A stretch of DNA of 64,000 nucleotides, from assembly GCF_039655865.1 (NCBI RefSeq), contig NZ_JBBYXL010000002.1, positions 310,001-374,000 of the forward strand. The letters are read 5' to 3'. Shown here piece after piece: positions 35,764-44,656 of the stretch. The notes beneath the pieces are model-generated. The model did no database searches, was not told the DNA's origin, and saw nothing but the letters and a program-made list of their open reading frames with translations. The DNA is from Prosthecobacter sp. SYSU 5D2. GTDB lineage: Bacteria > Verrucomicrobiota > Verrucomicrobiia > Verrucomicrobiales > Verrucomicrobiaceae. The position numbers and the translations under genes were made by a program. Positions within the stretch are counted from its first letter, which is position 1, and the number at the start of each line of letters is the position of its first letter.

Positions 35764-36525
35764 ATGACGCCTACTGTTGTCCTGCTTCTTTTCCTGGCCG
35801 GGCTGAGCGCGGGGTTCATTGATGCCATCGCGGGCGGTGGCGGGCTGATCTCGGTGCCAGCGCTGCTGTGGGCCGGGCTGCCGCCGCAGATGGCGCTGGG
35901 GACGAACAAGATGCAGAGCACCTGGGGGACGATGCTGGCGGTGCGCCGGTACATGCAGGCAGGGCTGGTCAAATGGTCCGAGGTGCGGCTGGCGGTGGCG
36001 GTGACTTTTGTCTTCGCCATGCTGGGTACTTTTGTGGTCACACAGGTGAGCAATGAGCTGCTGAAAAAGATTGTGCCCTGGCTGCTGCTGGGCATCGCCG
36101 CGTATGCGCTGCTGAATCCGGGGTTTGGCCAGCAGAAGGTCCGGCAGCGGCTCAGCCCCAGGGTTTTTGCCTGTCTAGGTGGGAGTGTGCTGGGTTTTTA
36201 TGACGGTTTTTTCGGCCCAGGCACGGGCTCCTTTTGGACGGTGGCCTGCTTGTCCCTGCTGGGCCTGGAGCTGACCCGCGCCACGGCCTATACGAAGGTG
36301 GTGAATCTGACGAGCAACCTGGCCTCGCTGCTGGTCTTTATCCTGGCGGCGCGCATCCGCTATGACATCGCGGTGGTGATGATTGCCGGGCAGTTGATTG
36401 GGGCGCGACTGGGATCGGGGCTGGTGATCCGGCATGGGGCGCCGTTTGTGCGCATTGTCTTCCTCATCGTGGTCTTTGCCATGGTGATGAAATTGCTTTG
36501 GGATCAATGGACGGCAGGGGCTTGA
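35764..36525 (+). CDS. TSUP-family (TauE/SafE-like) permease
   Basis: The 253-residue protein has about eight hydrophobic helices. It opens with the family signature GFIDAIAGGGGLISVPALL, followed by GLPPQMALGTNK, and the second half repeats it as GFYDGFFGPGTGSFW. TSUP proteins move sulfonates, sulfite, sulfide or other small organic anions; the substrate is not predictable here. The ATG directly precedes the first helix. It lies 63 bases upstream of ruvX in the same direction and may share its transcript. Confidence 0.88.
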   Translation: MTPTVVLLLFLAGLSAGFIDAIAGGGGLISVPALLWAGLPPQMALGTNKMQSTWGTMLAVRRYMQAGLVKWSEVRLAVAVTFVFAMLGTFVVTQVSNELLKKIVPWLLLGIAAYALLNPGFGQQKVRQRLSPRVFACLGGSVLGFYDGFFGPGTGSFWTVACLSLLGLELTRATAYTKVVNLTSNLASLLVFILAARIRYDIAVVMIAGQLIGARLGSGLVIRHGAPFVRIVFLIVVFAMVMKLLWDQWTAGA

Positions 36526-36588
36526 TCGGGACGGGAATGCGGTGCATCTTGACGGCCTTTCCCGCCTTTTTCTGCCCGCCTTTCCGCT

Positions 36589-37083
36589 ATGCCACGCATC
36601 CTCGCCATTGACCACGGAACCGTCCGCATTGGACTGGCGATCAGCGATGAGATGGAGCTGACCGCCAGTCCGTTGAAGACGCTGGATGCCAAACACGAGG
36701 CGGAGCGCGAGATCGCCCGCATCGTGCGGGAGAAACACATTTCCCGCATCGTCATCGGCATGCCTTTTCTGATGAGCGGCAACCGGGGCGAGGCCACGGG
36801 GCGTGTGGAAAAGTTTGCCGAGCGCCTGGGCAAGGCCTTGCAGCATGAGGTGCCCATTGAGTTTGTAGATGAGCGGCTTTCCTCCGTGGAGGCGGAGGCG
36901 TCCATGTCCCGTGCCGGCATCACGGACAAGCGTGAGCGCAACGAGATCGTGGACCAGCTGGCTGCGGTGGTCATCTTGCAGGATTATTTAAACCAACAAC
37001 GCGGTCCCGCCGGCTTTCTTCTGCCGGACGAGGCCTACGATCTGGAATGGACCCCGAATGAGCCGAAGCGACGTCGAAAGTAG
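36589..37083 (+). CDS. ruvX: Putative pre-16S rRNA nuclease / Holliday junction resolvase RuvX (YqgF)
   Basis: The 164-residue protein starts MPRILAIDHGTVRIGLAIS with the RNase H-like first-strand Asp (residue 8). VIGMPFLMSGNRGEAT and FVDERLSSVEAE follow, the two other conserved blocks of YqgF. The family trims pre-16S rRNA and has been proposed to resolve Holliday junctions. The TAG stop lies inside the start of truA (26-base overlap), so the two are translationally linked. Confidence 0.93.
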   Translation: MPRILAIDHGTVRIGLAISDEMELTASPLKTLDAKHEAEREIARIVREKHISRIVIGMPFLMSGNRGEATGRVEKFAERLGKALQHEVPIEFVDERLSSVEAEASMSRAGITDKRERNEIVDQLAAVVILQDYLNQQRGPAGFLLPDEAYDLEWTPNEPKRRRK

Positions 37084-37882
37084 GCTCGGCCTGAACAAGG
37101 GACCTCTGCCCGGCCACCGGCGGCTGCGCCTGGTGGTGGCCTACTGCGGCACGCCATGGCGCGGCTGGCAGGGACTGGCCATCCGTGGCGGCATCCAGGA
37201 TGAGCTGGCTGCGGCGGTGCTGAAGGCGACGCGCGCGGAGACGGTGGTGCATGGCTCCGGCCGCACAGATGCGGGCGTGCATGCCCTGGCGCAGGTGGCG
37301 CACATGGATGTTCCAGTGAGCCTGCGCATGAGCGATGAGGCGTGGGTGAATTCCATCAATGCCTGCCTGCCGCTGAGCATCCGCATTGTGGAGGTGAGCG
37401 GCGCGGAGCCGACGTTTCACTCGCGTTATGATGCGAAGGGAAAGGTGTATCGTTACCGCATCTGGCGCTCAGCCTTGCTCTCCCCCTTTGAGGCGGACCG
37501 GGTGTGGCAGGTGCATGGTCCGCTGGACATGGAGGCGCTGAAAACCTGCCTGCAGAGCCTGGTGGGCACGCATAACTTTGTCTGCCTGTCCGCCAACCGG
37601 GGCGACATGCCGGAGACCCTGCGGCGTGTGCTGACGGAGAAAACCACCCGCACCCTCTATCGCGCAGAGCTACGGGAGGAGGGCGACCTATTGGAGCTGG
37701 AATTCGAAGGCGACGGCTTCCTTTACAAGATGGTGCGCCTCATCGTCGGCAGTCTGGTCCAGGTAGCGCGGGGCCGGGCGACGGTGGAGTGGTTTCAGGG
37801 CTTGCTGACGGATGCCCAGTCGGTGCAAAGCAATCAGATGGCCCCGGCGGCCGGGCTGTACCTGGTACGGGTGCTGTATTGA
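37058..37882 (+). CDS. truA: tRNA pseudouridine(38-40) synthase TruA
   Basis: The product has 274 residues. The catalytic Asp is about residue 71 in GSGRTDAGVHAL, the TruA signature, and FHSRYDAKGKVYRYRIW and NFVCLSANRGD blocks follow. It converts uridines 38-40 of the tRNA anticodon stem to pseudouridine. The ATG overlaps the ruvX end; the N-terminal 22 residues before LRLVVAYCGTPW are longer than usual, and a slightly later start is possible. The C-terminus is complete. Confidence 0.93.
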   Translation: MSRSDVESRLGLNKGPLPGHRRLRLVVAYCGTPWRGWQGLAIRGGIQDELAAAVLKATRAETVVHGSGRTDAGVHALAQVAHMDVPVSLRMSDEAWVNSINACLPLSIRIVEVSGAEPTFHSRYDAKGKVYRYRIWRSALLSPFEADRVWQVHGPLDMEALKTCLQSLVGTHNFVCLSANRGDMPETLRRVLTEKTTRTLYRAELREEGDLLELEFEGDGFLYKMVRLIVGSLVQVARGRATVEWFQGLLTDAQSVQSNQMAPAAGLYLVRVLY

Positions 37883-37937
37883 GGTGGGGGGAGAAGTGCT
37901 GAAAATCCCCTTCTTTGCTCGGCATTACTGTTGAAGG

Positions 37938-38303
37938 TCACTTGGCAGACGCTTCGCCAGCTTTGACTGTAGCCTTGATGGCGTCCTCAATTTCTTTTTT
38001 TGCGGTGTCTTTCTCGCCTTTTTCCAGGTGCTTGATGGCCTGGTCGGCGAGGCGCTGTGCCGTGGCCCGGAAGGAGCCCTTATTGTTTGCAGATCTCTTC
38101 AAAGAGATGTTCGCTTTCTGGAGGTGTACGATGGCGTGCACCGGATTGCCGTCCGCTTTTTGTCGGGCCAAATTGAGCTGATTCAGTGCGATATTGATAT
38201 TCGGCTGGGTCGGAAAGGCAGGAAGCTTCGGTGATTTCTGGCCTGCCGCCGTTGAGAGCATCATCGTAAGGACCAAAAATGAGAAGAGGAGGAATGATTT
38301 CAT
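37938..38303 (-). CDS. Small secreted helical protein, unknown function
   Basis: The product is 121 residues from the ATG at 38301-38303 (MKSFLLFSFLVLTMMLSTAAG), a clear signal peptide. The mature part is Lys/Ala-rich and helical (ALNQLNLARQKADGNPVHAIVHLQKANISL; KHLEKGEKDTAKKEIEDAIKAT), reminiscent of small TPR-like helical hairpins. No family is recognised. It is convergent with truA and divergent from rlmN, with its own AT-rich upstream region. Confidence 0.65.
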   Translation of the reverse strand: MKSFLLFSFLVLTMMLSTAAGQKSPKLPAFPTQPNINIALNQLNLARQKADGNPVHAIVHLQKANISLKRSANNKGSFRATAQRLADQAIKHLEKGEKDTAKKEIEDAIKATVKAGEASAK

Positions 38304-38616
38304 AGTGGCGGTTAAAAGGGTTAAAGGGATGTTGCCTAACATTGAAATTCATGGGTTGAAATCTTAAGGTGTCAATTCTAAATCGGTAGTTTTACTGATA
38401 TAAAGGGAATTATGAGATGAATTCTCTAAAATTTTAAAATAGTGACTATCGCTAACTAATGCCTTCATCGAGGCAAGGGGCCCTCGAGCGCAACCTTTCA
38501 AGGTATGCGTTGGGGTTGTCAGGCTCATGGGGGGCGCTTGCCATGATGTTTGAAGGCCGCCATCCTTTGCTATTTTCGGGAGTGGCAGGCGGCGTCTGTG
38601 CGGGCATAGTGGCCGG
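38304..38616. other. AT-rich divergent intergenic region before rlmN
   Basis: The first 150 bases are AT-rich and probably contain the promoter of the minus-strand secreted protein. A 60-codon plus-strand frame (38459-38641, MPSSRQGALERN with a hydrophobic C-terminal helix) overlaps the rlmN start by 25 bases. It could be a small membrane protein or the rlmN leader, but nothing confirms it. Confidence 0.35.
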
Positions 38617-39711
38617 GTGCCTGTTTTTCTCCATGACCTGACCTTTAATGAGCTGCGCGACCTGCTGGTGGCGGACGGGCTGCGGCCGGTGCATGTAAAG
38701 GCGGTGTGGAATGCGCTGCACTTCCGCGCGGAGACGGACCTGGCGGCGCGGACGGACTGGGTGCCGCCGCTGCAGCGCTGGGTGGCGGAGAAGGTGAGCG
38801 GAATCGGGGAAGGCGGATACCGGCTGGATCACTTGGCGGTGGCCGCCCACATCCCGAGCGGGGACGGGCTGACGCAAAAGTACCTGCTGCGGTTGCAGGA
38901 TGGGCAGGAGATCGAGACCGTCATCATGGGCTACACCGGGCGGCACACGGTGTGTGTGAGCACCCAGGCCGGCTGTGCCATGGGCTGCGTTTTCTGCGCC
39001 ACCGGACAGATGGGTTTTGTGCGGCATTTGCGGCCGGGCGAGATCGTGGGCCAGGTGCTGCATGCGCAGCGCATCCTGCGGGCGAAGGGCGAGCGGCTGC
39101 GCAACATCGTGCTTATGGGCATGGGCGAGCCGCTGCATAATTATGACAACGTCATGAAGGCGCTGGACATGATCAGCGACACTCGCGGCTGCAACATCGG
39201 GCCGAGCAAGATCAGCGTCAGCACGGTGGGCGTGGTGCCCGGCATCCTGCGCCTGGCGGCGGAAGCGCGGCCCTACAATCTGGCCATCAGCCTGCATGGC
39301 AGCACGGAGGCGGAGCGCGCCGCGCTGATCCCGGCCAACCAGCGCTGGCCGCTGGCGGAGCTCATGGCCGCCTGCCGGACCTATGGGGAGACTACAGGCC
39401 GCCGGATCTTTTTTGCCTGGACGCTGATTGCAGGTGTGAATGACACGCCGGAGCACGCCCGGCGGGTGGTGGCCTTGCTGCAAGGGATAGACGCGCATCT
39501 GAACCTGATCCCGCTGAATGAAACGGCGGGTTATGAAGGGCGCGAGAGTGTGGAGGCCGCAGGAGACGTTTTCCAACGCATCGTGCTGGAGGCGGGCATT
39601 CCCTGCACCGTGCGGCAGCGGCGTGGCATTGATGTGGCGGCGGGTTGCGGCCAGTTGAAGGCGGAGAAGAAAAAGCGCCGCCAGGGAGAGGCTGCCGCAA
39701 TAATGGTCTGA
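38617..39711 (+). CDS. rlmN: Dual-specificity 23S rRNA / tRNA adenine-C2 methyltransferase RlmN
   Basis: The 364-residue protein starts at a GTG (MPVFLHDLTFNELRD). The radical-SAM cluster motif CAMGCVFC follows TQAG near residue 123, GMGEPLHNYDNVM binds SAM, and the conserved C-terminal Cys lies in IPCTVRQRRG. It methylates A2503 of 23S rRNA and A37 of some tRNAs. The GTG is the only start that keeps the N-terminal helical domain. Confidence 0.95.
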   Translation: MPVFLHDLTFNELRDLLVADGLRPVHVKAVWNALHFRAETDLAARTDWVPPLQRWVAEKVSGIGEGGYRLDHLAVAAHIPSGDGLTQKYLLRLQDGQEIETVIMGYTGRHTVCVSTQAGCAMGCVFCATGQMGFVRHLRPGEIVGQVLHAQRILRAKGERLRNIVLMGMGEPLHNYDNVMKALDMISDTRGCNIGPSKISVSTVGVVPGILRLAAEARPYNLAISLHGSTEAERAALIPANQRWPLAELMAACRTYGETTGRRIFFAWTLIAGVNDTPEHARRVVALLQGIDAHLNLIPLNETAGYEGRESVEAAGDVFQRIVLEAGIPCTVRQRRGIDVAAGCGQLKAEKKKRRQGEAAAIMV

Positions 39712-40068
39712 ACGAGGAAAAGGAAGAAAAAAGAGATGGACGCCAGGCCGGGCCGTATGCCTGATGTGTTCTGCCTGGGTGAGTCCGTGGTCCTGAAACA
39801 TTCCACTCGCAGAACTATCCGGCCTCTTGGGCGGTGCCCTGTTTCATGCAGCCATCTTGGTGAAAAACGAAGGCTTGCCAGACTCCGCACCTTCAAAGAA
39901 GCCGGATAGTTCGGCGGAGGGGATCAAGGGGCGGCGGTCTGGTTTTGCGCCGAACACATCCGGCCTACAGCCCCGGTGCGAGCCTGATCATAATTGAAAT
40001 GGCTATTATTCAATAACTTAGGCCAATATCCGTTTGCTGAATTTTTGGAAACCTTTATCATTTTCATA
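39712..40068. other. Intergenic region carrying a 101-base inverted-repeat element
   Basis: No gene is seen apart from a short in-frame extension of the next gene. The main feature is the pair of 12-base inverted repeats at 39812-39823 and 39901-39912, described as a separate feature. Confidence 0.5.
39812..39912. repeat. 101-base element bounded by inverted repeats
   Basis: GAACTATCCGGC at 39812-39823 is perfectly complementary to GCCGGATAGTTC at 39901-39912. Pairing continues inwards after one mismatch (TCTT with AAGA), giving a 16-of-17 stem. A further GGTGC (39833-39837) / GCACC (39887-39891) pair lies inside. It could be a REP/MITE-like element or a structured RNA. No second copy is seen in this window. 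Confidence 0.5.
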
Positions 40069-40500
40069 ATGAAGGCCGTTTTTCAGGCATCCGAACCGCA
40101 ACCTCTTGAACCTTCCCGGGTCCGCCGGGCGCGGCATCATCCGCGTGCGGGCAGGGTGCTGGGTGTGGCGGTTCTGCTAGGGCTGTCCGGGTTGGGGCTG
40201 GGGCTTTTTGTCATCGCAGGCACCATGCTGTGGAGTGTTGAAAACCGCCTGGCAGGCTGGGTGGCGTTGGGCGGGCTGATGACTTTTGCACTTGGACGCG
40301 GCATGGCCTTTCTGCTCAGCCGGCATCTGAATTGCACGCTCTGCCACGGTCCGGTGCTGGAGGAAAAAAGCTGCCACAAGCATGCGGAGGCCGTCAAAAC
40401 CGGCCCGCTTTCCTACCGCAGTTCCACGGTGCTATCTCTCTTGAGCACGGGCAGTTTTCGGTGTATGTACTGCGGTACACCCTACCGATTGAAGAAATAG
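40069..40500 (+). CDS. Two-helix membrane protein with a zinc-ribbon-like cysteine pair
   Basis: The product is 143 residues from the ATG at 40069 (MKAVFQASEPQ). A longer frame from 39994 adds 25 residues without clear sense. A basic N-terminus is followed by two membrane helices (VLGVAVLLGLSGLGLGLFVIAG and a second about 10 residues later). A C-terminal cytoplasmic-type domain has CTLCHGPVL, a KSCHKH segment and CMYCGTPYRL, a pattern suited to metal binding. No family is recognised. Confidence 0.6.
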   Translation: MKAVFQASEPQPLEPSRVRRARHHPRAGRVLGVAVLLGLSGLGLGLFVIAGTMLWSVENRLAGWVALGGLMTFALGRGMAFLLSRHLNCTLCHGPVLEEKSCHKHAEAVKTGPLSYRSSTVLSLLSTGSFRCMYCGTPYRLKK

Positions 40501-40603
40501 CGGCTCGACAGATCGCGAAAAAGCCTGAGGAATGGGTTTTTGCAAAAGATGGCGCAGCATGTATGCTGCCCGTTCGTAATTCCTTTCGTTCCAAAAATTT
40601 AAC

Positions 40604-42691
40604 ATGTCAGACGACCCTACCCCAAAACCCGAAGGCCCGAACCGGCGCAATCAAGAGCCGCAGTTCAACTGGAGGGGCTTTCTCCTGCTCGCCATGGCTG
40701 TATTGCTCATGGGTTCGGCTTACGTTGCCAGCAGCCAGGCCACCCGCTCCAAGGAAATCTCATACAAAGAGTTCAAGGAACTGGTTGAAAAGGACCAGAT
40801 TGACAAGAGCAAGAATCTGGAGCTGATCCAGCAGGATACGACCACGGCCGAGTTCATCGAAGGCTATGCCTTCCGCTCCGCCCTCCCGGCAGGTGATACC
40901 GGCAAACCGATGCTGGCCCCGCCCGCCGGTGAAGGTGAAGCTGCCACGCCTGGCTCCGTGAAGTTCAGCGTGCCGGTGAGCATCCAGTATCAGAAAGAAG
41001 AGCTGCAGGAGCTTATGGCCTCCAAGGATCTCGTTCTGATCCCCAAGTACACCAACAACCAGTGGAGCACCATTCTGGTCTCCATGCTGCCGATTTTGCT
41101 GCTGCTGTTCCTGCTTTATTTCCTGGTGCGCCAGCAGATCAAAAGCGCAGGCCGCGGTGCCCTGAGCTTCGGGAAGAGCAAGGCCAAGATGCTGTCCCAG
41201 GACCGCAACAAGGTGACCTTCAAGGACGTGGCCGGCGTGGAAGAGGCCAAGGAAGAAGTGGTGGAGCTGGTCGAATTCCTCAAGGACCCGAAGCGCTTCC
41301 AGCGCCTGGGCGGCAAGATCCCGAAAGGCGTGCTCATGGTCGGCTCCCCAGGGACCGGCAAGACGCTGCTGGCCAAGGCCATCGCCGGTGAGGCGGACGT
41401 GCCTTTCTTCAGCATCAGCGGCTCTGACTTCGTGGAAATGTTCGTTGGCGTCGGCGCGAGCCGCGTGCGTGACATGTTTGAGCAGGGCAAGAAGAACGCT
41501 CCCTGCCTGATCTTCATTGATGAAATTGACGCCGTGGGCCGCCATCGCGGACATGGCATGGGCGGTGGTCACGATGAGCGCGAGCAGACGCTGAACGCGC
41601 TTCTCGTGGAAATGGACGGCTTTGACACCCAGGAAGGCATCATCATCATTGCCGCGACCAACCGTCCAGACGTGCTGGACCCTGCGCTGCTGCGCCCAGG
41701 CCGTTTCGACCGTCAGGTCACGGTGAGCCTGCCGGACGTGAAGGGCCGCGAGGAGATCCTGAACGTGCACGCCAAGAAGGTGAAGCTGAACGAAAACGCC
41801 GACCTGTCCAAGGTCGCCCGTGGCACACCCGGCTTCTCCGGGGCTGAACTGGCCAACGTCATCAACGAGGCCGCCCTGCTGGCCGCCCGCAAGAACCTGA
41901 AATCCATCGGCACGCCCGAGCTGGAAGAGGCCCGCGACAAAGTCCGCTGGGGCCGCGAGCGCCGCAGCCTGGCCCTGAGCGAGAAGGAAAAGGAAAACAC
42001 CGCCTATCATGAGGCCGGGCACGCCATCCTCATCGAGGTGCTGGAACACACCGATCCTCTCCATAAGGTGACCATCATCCCGCGCGGTCCTTCCCTGGGC
42101 TCCACCATGTGGCTGCCAGAAGAGGACAAATTCACCCACCGCAAGAGCGAGCTTCTGGATGACCTTGTGGTCGCCATGGGCGGCCGTGTGGCGGAAGAAA
42201 TCCAGTTTGGTGATGTGACCAACGGTGCCATGGGCGACATCCGCCAGGCCACCGCCATCGCCCGCAACATGGTGTGCGCCTGGGGCATGAGCGACAAGAT
42301 GGGCATGGTGGAATACGGCGAAGGCGAGCAGGCCATCTTCCTGGCCCGCGACCTGGCGCGTAACCGCAACTATAGCGGCGCCACCGCGCAGAAGATTGAT
42401 GAAGAAGTGAAGCACTTCATTGACAGCGCCTATGCCAAGGCCAAGGAGATCCTGGTTCACCACAAGGACAAGCTGGATGCCATCTCCGCCGCCCTGCTGG
42501 AATATGAGACCCTGGACGGTTCCCAGATCAAGGAGATCATGCAGCACGGTTACATGATCAATCCGCCCAAGGACAAGCCGAAGCCGCCTGCACCGCCTCC
42601 GCTGCCGAAGGCCACCGAGCACCGTCCTGTTGCCCAGGATGAAGAAGACATCGGAGGCCTCCCTGGCGGCCTCGCCGGCGTTCCTGCTTGA
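40604..42691 (+). CDS. ftsH: ATP-dependent zinc metalloprotease FtsH
   Basis: The protein has 695 residues. Membrane helices lie at about 25-43 and 155-178, flanking a periplasmic domain. The AAA module has Walker A GSPGTGKT, Walker [10 protein letters not shown] and the SRH with [10 protein letters not shown]. The M41 zinc site is HEAGH at about 468-472, with the third ligand Asp in the [10 protein letters not shown] region. It extracts and degrades membrane and short-lived cytosolic proteins as a hexamer. The C-terminal tail is Pro/Lys-rich. A strong terminator follows. Confidence 0.97.
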   Translation: MSDDPTPKPEGPNRRNQEPQFNWRGFLLLAMAVLLMGSAYVASSQATRSKEISYKEFKELVEKDQIDKSKNLELIQQDTTTAEFIEGYAFRSALPAGDTGKPMLAPPAGEGEAATPGSVKFSVPVSIQYQKEELQELMASKDLVLIPKYTNNQWSTILVSMLPILLLLFLLYFLVRQQIKSAGRGALSFGKSKAKMLSQDRNKVTFKDVAGVEEAKEEVVELVEFLKDPKRFQRLGGKIPKGVLMVGSPGTGKTLLAKAIAGEADVPFFSISGSDFVEMFVGVGASRVRDMFEQGKKNAPCLIFIDEIDAVGRHRGHGMGGGHDEREQTLNALLVEMDGFDTQEGIIIIAATNRPDVLDPALLRPGRFDRQVTVSLPDVKGREEILNVHAKKVKLNENADLSKVARGTPGFSGAELANVINEAALLAARKNLKSIGTPELEEARDKVRWGRERRSLALSEKEKENTAYHEAGHAILIEVLEHTDPLHKVTIIPRGPSLGSTMWLPEEDKFTHRKSELLDDLVVAMGGRVAEEIQFGDVTNGAMGDIRQATAIARNMVCAWGMSDKMGMVEYGEGEQAIFLARDLARNRNYSGATAQKIDEEVKHFIDSAYAKAKEILVHHKDKLDAISAALLEYETLDGSQIKEIMQHGYMINPPKDKPKPPAPPPLPKATEHRPVAQDEEDIGGLPGGLAGVPA

Positions 42692-42712
42692 TGCCCAGAT
42701 AAAGTCTGACCC

Positions 42713-42747
42713 AGCGGTGCCGTGTGAGAACGCGGCACCGCTTTTTA
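42713..42747 (+). terminator. Rho-independent terminator after ftsH
   Basis: A perfect 10-bp stem (42713-42722 with 42733-42742), extended by a T-G and a G-C pair, encloses the loop TGAGAA and is followed by TTTT. Confidence 0.9.
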
Positions 42748-42839
42748 TTGATGCCCTTCCCGCCGCCCGGTCTCATGCCGGGTTGACATCGCCTTTTCTC
42801 CGTCCTTCCCTGACTGCCTCCTTTTTCCCATTTCATCCC

Positions 42840-44108
42840 ATGACTGATCCTGAAATCCAAGCCGCCATTCACGACATGGGCCGCCGTGCCCGCGCTGCCT
42901 CCCGTGAACTGGTCAAGCTGAGCACGGAACAGAAAAACACCATCCTGCTGGCCATGGCCGATGAGATCCAGGCCCGCGAGGCCACCATCCTGGAAGAGAA
43001 TGCCAAGGACCTGGCACGGGCAGCGGAAAACGGCCTGTCCAAGGCCATGCTGGACCGCCTCACGCTGGATGCCAAAAGACTGGCCGCAGTCGCCCAGGCG
43101 GTGCGGGAAGTCGCCACGCTGCCCGATCCCGTGGGCGAAGTGCTGACGGAATGGACCCGGCCCAACGGGCTGCACATCACCAAGAAGCGCGTGCCCATCG
43201 GTGTCATCGGCATCATTTTTGAATCCCGTCCCAATGTCACGACGGATGCTGCCAGCCTGTGTTTTAAAACCGGCAATGCGACGCTGCTGCGCGGTGGCAG
43301 TGAGGCCATCCACTCCAACGTCGCCCTGGCCGCCGCCCTCCAGGCCGGTGGCGAGCGTGCCGGACTGCCTGCGGACAGCGTGCAGCTTATCCCCTTTACC
43401 GACCGCGCCAGTGTGGAGCACATGGCGCGCATGGACCAGCATCTGGACCTCATCATCCCCCGCGGAGGCAAAGGGCTGATTGAAAAAGTCGTCGCCACGG
43501 CGCGCATGCCCGTTATCAAGCATTACGACGGCGTCTGCCATGTCTATGTCGCGGCGGATGCGGACCTGCAGATGGCCGCTGACATCATCGTCAATTCGAA
43601 GACGCAGAAACCCGGCGTCTGCAATGCCCTGGAGACCATCCTGGTGCATCGCGACATCGCCGCCGTCTTTTATCCCCTCATCGGCCAGCGCCTTTCCGCT
43701 GCCGGAGTGGAAATGCATGCGGATGCGGAGGCGCAAAGTTTGTTAGGCGTGGCCAGCGTTCCGGCCACGGAGCAGGACTGGAGCACCGAGTGGCTGGACC
43801 TGGTCCTTTCCGCCAGGACCGTCTCCGGCCTGGATGAAGCCATCACCCACATCAACCAGTACGGCAGCCACCATACCGACAGCATCATCACCGCCGACCG
43901 CGCGGCAGCGGAGCGCTTCCAGCATGAAGTGGACAGCGCTGTCGTGCTGCACAACGCCAGCACCCGCTTCAACGACGGCGGCGAATTTGGCTTCGGTGCC
44001 GAGATCGGTATCAGCACCGACAAGCTGCACGCCCGCGGCCCCATGGGCCTGGCCGAGCTGTGCAGTTACAAATACCTGGTGGATGGCAGCGGACAGGTGA
44101 GGGGATAG
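42840..44108 (+). CDS. proA: Glutamate-5-semialdehyde dehydrogenase (gamma-glutamyl phosphate reductase)
   Basis: The product is 422 residues from the ATG at 42840 (MTDPEIQAAIHDMG); the frame is open further upstream but would cross the ftsH terminator. The catalytic Cys is about residue 261 in KTQKPGVCNALETIL. Other ProA blocks are GVIGIIFESRPNVT, LRGGSEA and FGFGAEIGISTDKLHARGP. It reduces gamma-glutamyl phosphate in the second step of proline synthesis. No proB is adjacent. Confidence 0.96.
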   Translation: MTDPEIQAAIHDMGRRARAASRELVKLSTEQKNTILLAMADEIQAREATILEENAKDLARAAENGLSKAMLDRLTLDAKRLAAVAQAVREVATLPDPVGEVLTEWTRPNGLHITKKRVPIGVIGIIFESRPNVTTDAASLCFKTGNATLLRGGSEAIHSNVALAAALQAGGERAGLPADSVQLIPFTDRASVEHMARMDQHLDLIIPRGGKGLIEKVVATARMPVIKHYDGVCHVYVAADADLQMAADIIVNSKTQKPGVCNALETILVHRDIAAVFYPLIGQRLSAAGVEMHADAEAQSLLGVASVPATEQDWSTEWLDLVLSARTVSGLDEAITHINQYGSHHTDSIITADRAAAERFQHEVDSAVVLHNASTRFNDGGEFGFGAEIGISTDKLHARGPMGLAELCSYKYLVDGSGQVRG

Positions 44109-44207
44109 GAATCAGACGATCATCGTGGTCACTGACCGTTATGCGCCTCCATTTTTCTACCCATACATCTTTTTACCTTCAGAGCTCTCCAAGAAAAATC
44201 CGGTGCA

Positions 44208-44603
44208 CTATCTCTGCTTAGCCCGCAGCTCCGCCTCGATCTTCATCACCGGATCAAATCCATGCTTGTCTTTGAGGTGGGCCGTCACCGCCTCCCGATA
44301 AGCTTTGTCATAGGCCACCTTGGGACCGATAACGCAGCCTGTGAAGGCAACGGTGATTTGATACCTTTCAGCCGCCAGGCGCCTCAGTTCAGCATCAGTA
44401 GGAGAGGGCATGCCGACGATCTCGTAGCGGATCACGCCCTGTGCGGTGTCCCTGTTGGCAGCCGCCGCTCCAGCTTTTGCCTCTCTGCGGTCTAACCACT
44501 TTTTCAGCGGGCCTTCTCCATACGACATGCTTGTGGCGGCCAGCCATCCAAAGAGGCACAGGGCCACGGCGGCCAGTTTAATCGTCATCCGGCGTGTTTT
44601 CAT
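44208..44603 (-). CDS. Small exported protein, unknown function
   Basis: The 131-residue protein has a basic N-terminus and one hydrophobic segment (LAAVALCLFGWLAATSM), compatible with a signal peptide or anchor, then a charged mature region (PLKKWLDRREAKAG ... AYREAVTAHLKDKHGFDPVMKIEAELRAKQR). No family is recognised. It lies between proA and rarA, 53 bases downstream of the rarA stop coordinate in the gene-order sense and in the same orientation as rarA reads away from it. Confidence 0.55.
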   Translation of the reverse strand: MKTRRMTIKLAAVALCLFGWLAATSMSYGEGPLKKWLDRREAKAGAAAANRDTAQGVIRYEIVGMPSPTDAELRRLAAERYQITVAFTGCVIGPKVAYDKAYREAVTAHLKDKHGFDPVMKIEAELRAKQR

Positions 44604-44656
44604 GAGGGTGGGAGGTTAATTGTCCTGTAGATGCAACGCCATTATCCAATCGTTCG

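Noticed and set aside
40501..40603. GCAGCAT-GT-ATGCTGC palindrome before ftsH as a terminator or riboswitch
   Set aside because: There is no T tract and it is too short and isolated; a 5'-UTR hairpin is possible but unsupported.
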